Part shown: positions 1 through 5,613 of the stretch, in pieces
Layout of the letters: every line of letters starts with the position of its first letter
Position numbering within the stretch: the first letter of the stretch is position 1
Assembly: GCA_046091165.1 (NCBI GenBank)
Contig: JBJTBE010000040.1
Coordinates: forward strand, 1-9,420
Direction of reading: 5' to 3'
Source: F1-60-MAGs163 sp046091165
Lineage (GTDB): Bacteria; Actinomycetota; Thermoleophilia; Solirubrobacterales; Solirubrobacteraceae
Length of the DNA stretch: 9,420 bases
Notes under the pieces: model-generated
Told to the model about the DNA's origin: nothing
What the model saw: the letters and a program-made list of their open reading frames with translations, nothing else
The model's database searches: none
Made by a program: the position numbers and the translations under genes

Positions 1-136
1 GGCCCTCCTCGAGGGCGGCCAGTGCCTTGTCGAGCTCCCCCTGCCCGCACGGGACGGCCTCCATCAGCGCCTCGGCGCTTACCGGATCGGGACTGAGGAA
101 GAGCAGCGCCTCGACCGTTCCGGAGTGCTCGCTCAC
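1..136 (-). CDS. scpB: ScpB, segregation and condensation protein B (5' part, runs off the left edge)
   Basis: Only the first 45 codons are present. The visible protein begins (M)SEHSGTVEALLFLSPDPVS and continues with AEALMEAVPCGQGELDKALA, which matches the first winged-helix domain at the ScpB N-terminus (pattern EALLF-S-P-S-E-L). ScpB is known to bind the kleisin ScpA and, with SMC, forms the bacterial condensin that compacts and separates chromosomes. The start is the GTG at 136-134. It overlaps the scpA stop as GTGA, and a GGAGG lies 7 bases upstream inside the scpA tail, so the two genes are translationally coupled. The adjacent scpA strongly supports the call although the fragment is short. 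Confidence 0.88.
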   Translation of the reverse strand, partial: MSEHSGTVEALLFLSPDPVSAEALMEAVPCGQGELDKALAALEEG

Positions 137-897
137 GCGGCATCCTCCACCAGGCGCAGGGCGGGCGGCTCGAGCTCGGCCGGGGCGATCGAGATCGGGC
201 CGAAGGGCGTCTCCTGGCTCCAGGTCGCCTCCCCCTGCTTGTAGAGCTCGAGCAGGGCAAAGATGGTCACCGCGACGGTCATCCGATCGGCCCCCTCCAC
301 CGCCTCATCGAAGCCAACCGCGCCCCGCCGCAGCATCGAGCGCAGGTGGGCGAGCCGCTCGGGGACGGTCACGCGGCGAATGCTCAGGTGGCGGAGGCTG
401 ATCTGCGGCGGGAAGCGCAGCAGGCCGCCGAGTGCCTCCCCGAGCGCCTCTGGCTCGTAGGCCTTGACGGCGCTCTCGAGGCTGACCCGGCGGGCGAAGG
501 CCGGCAGCGGCGCGGAGCGGTAACGGAAGCCCCGCTCCCCCTCGAGCCTCTCTTCGAGGTACTCGGCGGCGTTGCGGTAGCGGCGGGCGTCGATCATCCG
601 TGCCAGCAGCTCCTCGGCGGCCTCGCCGGGCTCCAGCCCTTCCAGGAGATCGGCCTCCTCGCCGGGCAACATCAGGCGCGACTTGAGCTCGAGCAGGGCG
701 GCCACGAGGACGATGAACTCGGTGGCCATCTCGAGGTCGAGTTCCCCGCGCTCTTCGAGCACGTCCAGGTAGGCGAGGACGATCCCGGATAGCTCGACCT
801 CGAGCAGGTCGACCTCCTCGCGGAGCACCAGCGTCAGGAGCAGGTCGAACGGCCCGGTGAAGATCTCCAGGTCGAGGTCGAGATCGGCGACGATCAC
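133..897 (-). CDS. scpA: ScpA, kleisin subunit of the SMC-ScpAB condensin
   Basis: A 254-residue protein, the usual length for ScpA. ScpA bridges the SMC heads and binds ScpB, helping to organise and segregate the chromosome in the cytoplasm. The N-terminal SMC-neck-binding region has the family signature EIFTGPFDLLLTLV (residues 11-24). A long helix follows with TEFIVLVAALLELKSRLMLP (59-78), then an acidic, Glu-rich middle. The C-terminal winged helix, which binds the SMC head, is at about 205-240 (TIFALLELYKQGEATW). The start is the GTG at 897-895, which overlaps the stop of the upstream MFS gene as GTGA. No clear Shine-Dalgarno is visible, so translation probably depends on coupling. The open frame continues upstream to 1080, but that stretch is the MFS gene read in another frame. 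scpB follows with a second GTGA overlap. Confidence 0.95.
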   Translation of the reverse strand: MIVADLDLDLEIFTGPFDLLLTLVLREEVDLLEVELSGIVLAYLDVLEERGELDLEMATEFIVLVAALLELKSRLMLPGEEADLLEGLEPGEAAEELLARMIDARRYRNAAEYLEERLEGERGFRYRSAPLPAFARRVSLESAVKAYEPEALGEALGGLLRFPPQISLRHLSIRRVTVPERLAHLRSMLRRGAVGFDEAVEGADRMTVAVTIFALLELYKQGEATWSQETPFGPISIAPAELEPPALRLVEDAA

Positions 898-2042
898 GGG
901 TCGGACCGTAACGCCCGGACCGGTCGGCGCAGGAAGAGCGCCAGGCCGGTCGTCAGGGCGACGACGGCCCCCAGCGAATACGCCGCTCCGTCGCCGACCG
1001 CCTCGGCTACGCTCCCGCCGATCACGGCACCAATGGCGATCGAGCCCGCCCAGGCGATGTTCTGGAAGGCTCCCGCCCACCCCTGGTCCACCTGCAGCGC
1101 CTCGGCCCGGCGGGAGATGATCCGGGCCCCCGGGGTAAACAGCGCCCCGAGCGTCACGCCGACGAAGGCGAGCATCGCCGCGACGACGATCACCCCCTCC
1201 GGCGTGGCGAGCACGGCGAGCCCCAGGGCTCCCAGGAAGAGGCTGGCCTGGACGATGCGCTCGGCCCCGCGACGGTCGATGAAGCGGCCGACGAGCGGGT
1301 TCATCACCGCCTCGGCCGCGGCGGCGATGAAGAAGATTCCCCCGATCGCGAACGCCCCCGCCCCGAGCCGACCGAGATCGAGCGGGATCAGGACCTCGAG
1401 GATCCCGAAGCCGAGCCCCGCCACGAACACCAGCCAGAGGGCGACCAGCGAGGCGTTGTCGCTGAGCATGAGCTGGGGCCTCCTCCCTCTCGGAAGCGGC
1501 GTCGGGCGGGGCATCCGTGCCGCCGTCGCGGCAATCACCAGCCCAACCGCGACGGTTGCCCCGAAGGCCGGCAGCCGACCAAACTCGCCGACCGCGATAC
1601 CCAGGACCGGGCCAAACTGCGCGCCCACCAGCGCCGCGGCCATCACAAACCCGATCGCCTCACCGCGACGGTCGGCATCGGTCTCCTCCACCAGCCAGGC
1701 GAACCCCGCCAGCCACGAGAGGGCGCCGCCCAGCCCCTGCACGAAGCGCCCCAGGTCGAGCAGGAAGACGGTGTCGGCCAGCGCAAAGGTCGTGCTCCCC
1801 ACCGTCATCAGCGCCAGTGCACCCAGCATCGTCGGCTTGGCGCCGAACCTCTCCGAGGCCCAGCCGCCCGGAAGCGCCCCCGCGAGTGTCCCGGCGGCGT
1901 AGGCGCCAACGAGGACCCCCGCGCTGCCCTTGTTGAGCCCGAATTCCGACGAGAGCTCGGGCAGGACCGGCGCCAGCACCGCGTAGAAGAGGGTGTCGAT
2001 CAGGATGACGACGCAGACCAGCGCCAGCAGGCGGCGGTTCAT
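894..2042 (-). CDS. MFS permease, DHA1-like (putative drug/metabolite efflux)
   Basis: A 382-residue, strongly hydrophobic protein with about 12 predicted membrane spans, the size of a major facilitator superfamily member. The first span has an acidic residue (Asp16). The loop between spans 2 and 3 carries a degenerate motif A, GGWASERFGAKP (59-70), lacking the usual Asp. Its second-half counterpart is NPLVGRFIDRRGAER (248-262). Span 5 has a motif C-like GAQFGPVLGIAVGEFG (140-155), typical of proton-coupled drug antiporters. A basic central loop (about 177-190, PRPTPLPRGRRP) separates the two halves. The substrate cannot be read from sequence. The ATG overlaps the trpS stop as ATGA, and no Shine-Dalgarno is evident, so expression should follow trpS. 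The gene ends in a GTGA overlap with scpA. Export of a drug or amino-acid-like compound is inference from the subfamily only. Confidence 0.88.
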   Translation of the reverse strand: MNRRLLALVCVVILIDTLFYAVLAPVLPELSSEFGLNKGSAGVLVGAYAAGTLAGALPGGWASERFGAKPTMLGALALMTVGSTTFALADTVFLLDLGRFVQGLGGALSWLAGFAWLVEETDADRRGEAIGFVMAAALVGAQFGPVLGIAVGEFGRLPAFGATVAVGLVIAATAARMPRPTPLPRGRRPQLMLSDNASLVALWLVFVAGLGFGILEVLIPLDLGRLGAGAFAIGGIFFIAAAAEAVMNPLVGRFIDRRGAERIVQASLFLGALGLAVLATPEGVIVVAAMLAFVGVTLGALFTPGARIISRRAEALQVDQGWAGAFQNIAWAGSIAIGAVIGGSVAEAVGDGAAYSLGAVVALTTGLALFLRRPVRALRSDP

Positions 2043-3058
2043 CTGCCGGGGGGAGGACCCACGCCCATCACGCGCCGCACGTCGGCGACGGTCGGCGCGG
2101 CGATCTCGCTGGCGCGCGAGGCGCCGGCGGCCAGGACGCCCTCCAGGGCCTCCTCGTCGCCCCGCAGCGCCTCGTAGCGCTGCTGGACCGGCTCAAGCAT
2201 CTCGACCACGGCGTCGGCGACGGCCCCCTTGAGGTCCCCGTAGCCACGCGCGGCGGCCATCTCCTGCTCCACCTGCGCCGGCTCGACGTCGCGGCTGGCG
2301 GCCAGGATGTCGATCAGGTTGGTGACGCCGGGCTTGTCGGGGGCCCGGACGATCTCGTTGCCGGAGTCGGTCACCGCCCGGGAGAGCTTCTTGCGGATCG
2401 TCTCCGGCTCGTCGAGGACGTAGACCGTCCCCTCCTCCGAGCCGCCGGTGGTCGACATCTTGTTCTCCGGGTGCTGGAGATCCATGATCCGGGCGCCGAC
2501 CTCCGGGATCCGGTGCGAGGGCACGGTCAGGACCTCCTCCCCGTCCCCGAAGCGCGCGTTGAAGCGCTCGGCGATGTCGCGCATCAGCTCGATGTGCTGG
2601 CGCTGGTCCTCCCCGACCGGCACCTCGTCGGCGCGGTAGGCGAGCACGTCGGCGGCCTGGAGGACCGGATAGAGGAAGAGGCCGGCCGAGACGAGCTCGC
2701 GCTGGCTCTCGGACTTCTCCTTGAACTGGTGCATCCGGTTGAGGTCGCCGTGGGCGGTGACCGAGCAGAGCAGCCAGGTGAGCTCGGTGTGCTCGGGGAC
2801 ATCCCCCTGGCGGAAGAGGACGCAGCGCTCGGGATCGAGCCCGGCGGCGAGCAGGAGGGCCGTGGTGTCCAGGCAGCGCTCACGAAGCTCGGCCGGGTCG
2901 TAGGAGACGGTCGTGGCGTGCAGGTCGACGATCGAGTAGATCGCCAGGTCGCCGGCCTCCTGCGCCCTCTGCTGCCCGGCGACGTACTGGCGGATCGCGC
3001 CGATGTAGTTGCCGAGGTGCTTGCGGCCGGTCGGCTGGATTCCGGAGAAGATGCGCAT
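2039..3058 (-). CDS. trpS: Tryptophanyl-tRNA synthetase
   Basis: A 339-residue class I aminoacyl-tRNA synthetase that charges tRNA-Trp with tryptophan. The start at 3058 gives MRIFSGIQPTGRKHLGNYIG, which is where the family normally begins. The HIGH-equivalent is PTGRKHLGN (9-17). The tryptophan pocket and dimer region are seen in YPVLQAADVLAYRADEVPVGEDQRQHIE (130-157), and the anticodon-side helices follow. The KMSKS loop is replaced by KMSTT at 200-204, followed by GGSEEGTVYVLDEP, so the second Lys is missing (see findings). The length is normal and the C-terminus intact. The frame is open up to 3424 but there it only shadows gcvH. The nearest purine-rich site, GGGAGG, lies 23 bases upstream of the ATG inside a small hairpin. 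The gene follows gcvH by 29 bases and its stop overlaps the MFS gene. Confidence 0.96.
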   Translation of the reverse strand: MRIFSGIQPTGRKHLGNYIGAIRQYVAGQQRAQEAGDLAIYSIVDLHATTVSYDPAELRERCLDTTALLLAAGLDPERCVLFRQGDVPEHTELTWLLCSVTAHGDLNRMHQFKEKSESQRELVSAGLFLYPVLQAADVLAYRADEVPVGEDQRQHIELMRDIAERFNARFGDGEEVLTVPSHRIPEVGARIMDLQHPENKMSTTGGSEEGTVYVLDEPETIRKKLSRAVTDSGNEIVRAPDKPGVTNLIDILAASRDVEPAQVEQEMAAARGYGDLKGAVADAVVEMLEPVQQRYEALRGDEEALEGVLAAGASRASEIAAPTVADVRRVMGVGPPPGR

Positions 3059-3067
3059 GGGCAGCGC

Positions 3068-3086
3068 GGAGGCTACCGGCGCCTCC
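3068..3086 (-). promoter_or_regulatory. Small hairpin containing the only SD-like GGAGG ahead of trpS
   Basis: On the minus strand GGAGGC (3086-3081) and GCCTCC (3073-3068) form a perfect 6-bp stem around a 7-base loop. It starts right after the gcvH stop and ends 9 bases before the trpS ATG. The GGAGG is the only good Shine-Dalgarno-like match here, but it is too far from the ATG when unfolded. Folding would hide it, or alternatively bring upstream sequence closer to the start. No T-run follows, so it is not a classic terminator. The function is inferred; such short stems also arise by chance at high GC. Confidence 0.35.
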
Positions 3087-3087
3087 C

Positions 3088-3474
3088 TCAGGACACGCTT
3101 GCCTGGTAGACGGCGGCGTCCATGAGGTCGCCGCCGCCCGCGGGCGAGGCCAGCCTCACCTTCACCAGCCAGCCTTCGCCGTAGGGATCGTCGTTGATCG
3201 TCTCCGGCGAACGCCCGACCGCCTCGTTTACCTCGATCACCTCGCCACCGAGCGGGGCGATCACGTCGCTCACCGCCTTGAGGGACTCGACCTCCGCGTA
3301 GGGCTCGCCGGCGACCGCCTGGGCCCCGGGATCCGGCGGGTCGAAGAAGACGACCTCCCCGAGCTGGTCCTGGGCAAACCAGGTAATCCCGAAGGTGGCG
3401 ATATCGCCCTCGACCCGCGCCCATCCGTGGCCCGGGTGGTAACCGAGATCGGCCGGATAGCTGGCGCCGGTCAT
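3088..3474 (-). CDS. gcvH: Glycine cleavage system H protein (lipoyl carrier)
   Basis: A 128-residue protein of normal GcvH size. GcvH carries a lipoyl arm that shuttles the aminomethyl group between the P, T and L proteins of glycine cleavage. In some bacteria it also serves as a donor in lipoate assembly. The sequence shows the family N-terminus YPADLGYHPGHGWARVEGD (6-24), then ATFGITWFAQDQLGEVVFFD, and the lipoylation site ESLKAVSDV with the modified Lys at residue 66. The C-terminus shows NDDPYGEGWLVKV and LMDAAVY. The ATG at 3474 has GGGGAG 9-10 bases upstream. It lies 28 bases after ftsZ and 29 before trpS, so it is probably cotranscribed with both. No gcvP, gcvT or lpd lies in the window, so the gene stands apart from its usual partners. 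Confidence 0.95.
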   Translation of the reverse strand: MTGASYPADLGYHPGHGWARVEGDIATFGITWFAQDQLGEVVFFDPPDPGAQAVAGEPYAEVESLKAVSDVIAPLGGEVIEVNEAVGRSPETINDDPYGEGWLVKVRLASPAGGGDLMDAAVYQASVS

Positions 3475-3502
3475 CGGCCCGGGCTCCCCGTCACCGGTCC
3501 CG

Positions 3503-4627
3503 TTACTTGAGGAAGGCGGGGATGTCGAGATCGTCGTCGCCGATCTCGAGGTCGCTCTTCTTGCCCACCCGGGGCGTGCGGTCCTTGCGGGCCGCGCGCG
3601 GGCCAGGCTCGCGTTCGGCGGAGGAGCTGCGCCGCGGGCGCCGCCCGGCCTGCTCGAAGCCGGTGGCGATGACGGTCACGCGGACCTCGTCGCCCATCGA
3701 CTCGTCGAGCACCGCGCCGAAGATGATGTTGGCGTTGCGGTCGGCCGCGGAGTGGATCACCTCGGCGGCCTCGTTGACCTCGAAGAGCCCGAGCTCGCTG
3801 CCGCCGGTGATGTTCAGGAGGATTCCCGTCGCGCCGTCGATCGAGTCCTCGAGCAGCTCGCTGGTGATGGCGGCGGTGGCGGCATCGACGGCGCGGTTCT
3901 CGCCGGCCGACGAGCCGACCCCCATCAGGGCCGAGCCGGCGTCGGCCATGATCGTGCGCACGTCGGCGAAGTCGAGGTTCACGAGGCCGGGGATGGTGAT
4001 CAGGTCGGTGATCCCCTGCACGCCCTGGCGCAGGACGTTGTCGGCCTCGCGGAAGGCCTCGAGGACGGTGGTGCGCTTCTCCACGGTGGCCAGCAGGCGC
4101 TCGTTGGGGATCACGATCAGGGTGTCGACGACCTCGCGCAGGCGCTCGATTCCCTCGTCGGCGGCCTTCATCCGCTGGGCACCCTCGAACTCGAACGGGC
4201 GCGTGACCACGCCGACGGTGAGGGCTCCGATCTCGCTCTTGGCGATCTCGGCGATCACCGGGGCGGCGCCGGTGCCGGTGCCACCGCCTTCGCCGGCGGT
4301 AACGAAGACCATGTCGGCGCCCTTCAGCGCCTCCTTGATGTCGTCGCGCGACTCGGCCGCGGCTCCGAAGCCGATCTGGGGGTCGGCGCCGGCGCCAAGC
4401 CCGCGGGTCAGCTCTTCGCCGATGTTGAGCTTGATGTCGGCCTCACAGGCCTGCAGGGCCTGGGCGTCGGTGTTGGAGGCGATGAACTCGACTCCGCGCA
4501 GGCCGGCATCGACCATGCGGTTGACGGCATTGGTGCCGCCGCCGCCGACTCCGACGACCTTGATTACGGCGAGGTAGCTGCCGTGGTCAACCATGCTTTC
4601 CATTGATCTGTCCGACCCTCGATTCAT
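3503..4627 (-). CDS. ftsZ: Cell division protein FtsZ
   Basis: A 374-residue tubulin-like GTPase that polymerises into the Z-ring at midcell and recruits the divisome. The nucleotide-binding region contains VVGVGGGGTNAVNRM (24-38) and the tubulin signature GGGTGTG (114-120). The T7 synergy loop is NLDFADVRTIM (217-227), including the Asp residues that complete GTP hydrolysis in the neighbouring subunit. The core ends near residue 323. A short, mostly basic linker (about 325-360, with RRPRRSSS and ARKDRTPRVGKK) leads to the C-terminal peptide DDDLDIPAFLK, the usual docking tail for partners such as SepF. The ATG at 4627 is chosen because GAGG lies 9 bases upstream; ATGs at 4603 and 4594 are possible and would remove 8 or 11 non-conserved residues. 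It follows ftsQ after a 163-base leader. The stop is TAA, whereas the other complete genes here stop with TGA. Confidence 0.98.
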   Translation of the reverse strand: MNRGSDRSMESMVDHGSYLAVIKVVGVGGGGTNAVNRMVDAGLRGVEFIASNTDAQALQACEADIKLNIGEELTRGLGAGADPQIGFGAAAESRDDIKEALKGADMVFVTAGEGGGTGTGAAPVIAEIAKSEIGALTVGVVTRPFEFEGAQRMKAADEGIERLREVVDTLIVIPNERLLATVEKRTTVLEAFREADNVLRQGVQGITDLITIPGLVNLDFADVRTIMADAGSALMGVGSSAGENRAVDAATAAITSELLEDSIDGATGILLNITGGSELGLFEVNEAAEVIHSAADRNANIIFGAVLDESMGDEVRVTVIATGFEQAGRRPRRSSSAEREPGPRAARKDRTPRVGKKSDLEIGDDDLDIPAFLK

Positions 4628-4639
4628 CGTTGAGGCCCT

Positions 4640-4723
4640 CGGGAAGGGTTTCCCGGGCCCGATCGGGAGGCCACCGTAGGGCCTCTGTGGACTGGCAGTC
4701 TAGAAGCGCAAGGGTGATTGCGC
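4640..4723 (-). other. Structured ftsZ leader: cluster of smaller inverted repeats
   Basis: Between the large dyad and the ftsZ start lie several perfect short inverted repeats. They are GCGCAA/TTGCGC with a 6-base loop (4706-4723), GACT-GGC-AGTC (4690-4700), GAGGCC/GGCCTC with a 7-base loop (4667-4685), the 10-bp palindrome CCCGATCGGG (4658-4667), and CGGGAA/TTCCCG with a 4-base loop (4640-4655). I see no open frame and no convincing -35/-10 pair; TAGACT at 4702-4697 is -10-like but has no good -35. The density suggests a folded 5' leader or several binding sites, but individual stems of this size are expected by chance in high-GC DNA. Confidence 0.4.
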
Positions 4724-4730
4724 CACCTAT

Positions 4731-4787
4731 GCCTCAAGTTGGGGTTGAGGGTTTCGGTGCTTCCAACCCTCAACTACGGCTTGAGGC
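4731..4787 (-). promoter_or_regulatory. 57-bp bipartite dyad upstream of ftsZ (four CCTCAA/TTGAGG half-sites)
   Basis: The half-site CCTCAA occurs at 4732-4737 and 4768-4773, and its complement TTGAGG at 4745-4750 and 4781-4786. This makes two 19-bp elements of the form CCTCAA-N7-TTGAGG with centres 36 bp apart. The whole block is also one large dyad: outer arms GCCTCAAG/CTTGAGGC (8 bp), a 5-base mismatch on each side, then inner arms GTTGAGGGTT/AACCCTCAAC (10 bp) around an 11-base centre. It begins 3 bases after the ftsQ stop. As RNA it could fold either as one long hairpin or as two small ones. No T-tract follows. A role as operator or attenuator of ftsZ is inference; the symmetry itself is directly visible. 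Confidence 0.65.
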
Positions 4788-4790
4788 TTG

Positions 4791-5573
4791 TCAGGGAATG
4801 AAGCCCTCCTCGCTGCCCGTTGAAGGGCCTACGGCAGGGCGTTCCGGGACCCTCAGGTCGACATAAGAGGCCCCGGCGACGCTCGGGTCCCCGAGGATGC
4901 GGCTGGCCGCGGCCCACTTGGACGCGAGCCGGTCCGGCGCACCGAACCGCAGCTCGGGATAGCCGGCGATGCGCACCGTGTAGGCACCCCCGGCATAGAC
5001 GACGGCACTTACGCGGCTGCGCAGGTGCGCGGGCGCGGCGGCCAGGAGCCGGACCTGCTCCAGGGCGCTGCCGCCGGTAAGGCGCGGCGCCCCGAACGGG
5101 ACCTTTGCCGTCACGGCGGGAAGGCCCGAGGTCCTCTCCCCGCGCAGGAGGACGCCGTCGGCGGCCACCGCCACCGGAACTCCGCCGCCCACCAGCGCGG
5201 CGACCGGCCGGCGCTCGGTGACGGCGATCCTCATCCCGTGGGGGAAGTCGGTCGAGACCTCGAGCGACTTGACCACGGGGAAGCGGCGCACCGCCTCGTC
5301 CAGGGCGGAGCGATCGACGTTGAGGGTCGTCATGTCCAGGGCCACGCTCGTCAGCGCCGACCGGATCGCCGATCCCCCGGGCGAATTGCCGACCCCGGTC
5401 ACCTTCACCTGCTCGACGGCCACCAGGGACGAGCTGCGCAGCCAGACCCAGCCGCCGGCGAGCAGGGCGGCGCCGAGCACCAGCGCGAGGATGACCTTCA
5501 CCGACGGGAGTCTGAGCCTGCGGGCGCGAAGGCGTCGCGCAGGCGAGCGGCTCGTTGCGGGTACCGCCGGCAT
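4791..5573 (-). CDS. ftsQ: FtsQ/DivIB-type cell division protein (POTRA domain)
   Basis: A 260-residue single-pass membrane protein. FtsQ/DivIB links early and late division proteins and, with FtsL and FtsB, controls septal peptidoglycan synthesis. The order is a short Arg-rich cytoplasmic tail (1-25), one membrane segment (about 26-44, VILALVLGAALLAGGWVW), and a POTRA domain starting at VAVEQVKVTG (51-60) with TERRPVAAL at 119-127. The extracytoplasmic FtsQ domain ends with the conserved YVDLRVPERPAVG (237-249). The ATG at 5573 is preferred because GAAGG lies 8 bases upstream. A GTG at 5612, one base after the murC stop, would add 13 residues, but it lacks a Shine-Dalgarno and uses codons (GCA, GGA, AGA) that are rare in the neighbouring genes. 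The frame stays open to 6080 only as a shadow of murC. It is downstream of murC and upstream of ftsZ, the expected place. Confidence 0.93.
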   Translation of the reverse strand: MPAVPATSRSPARRLRARRLRLPSVKVILALVLGAALLAGGWVWLRSSSLVAVEQVKVTGVGNSPGGSAIRSALTSVALDMTTLNVDRSALDEAVRRFPVVKSLEVSTDFPHGMRIAVTERRPVAALVGGGVPVAVAADGVLLRGERTSGLPAVTAKVPFGAPRLTGGSALEQVRLLAAAPAHLRSRVSAVVYAGGAYTVRIAGYPELRFGAPDRLASKWAAASRILGDPSVAGASYVDLRVPERPAVGPSTGSEEGFIP

Positions 5574-5613
5574 CCCGGTCGCCTTCGACGGCCGGGGCTC
5601 TCTTCCTGCCACG

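Noticed and set aside
898..1080. N-terminal extension of scpA into the MFS gene
   Set aside because: Arg/Gly-rich shadow; the conserved ScpA sequence begins right after the GTG at 897.
1033..1902. Plus-strand open frame of 289 codons opposite the MFS gene
   Set aside because: Low-complexity Ala/Ser/Pro/Arg translation and the opposite strand of a well-supported membrane protein gene.
3059..3424. N-terminal extension of trpS into gcvH
   Set aside because: This stretch is gcvH in another frame; TrpRS proteins normally begin at the M-R-I-F-S-G position used here.
3507..4577. Long plus-strand open frames opposite ftsZ (also 3752-4606)
   Set aside because: Composition is Ser/Arg/Pro-rich or Gly/Asp-rich without domain features, and it mirrors ftsZ codons; an antisense shadow.
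4697..4725. Sigma-70 type promoter for ftsZ (TAGACT as -10)
   Set aside because: No acceptable -35 hexamer at 16-18 bases; the match is too weak to annotate.
4731..4787. Classical intrinsic terminator after ftsQ
   Set aside because: The hairpin is strong, but no T-run follows in the minus-strand direction. Termination without a U-tract cannot be excluded, so it is reported as a regulatory dyad instead.
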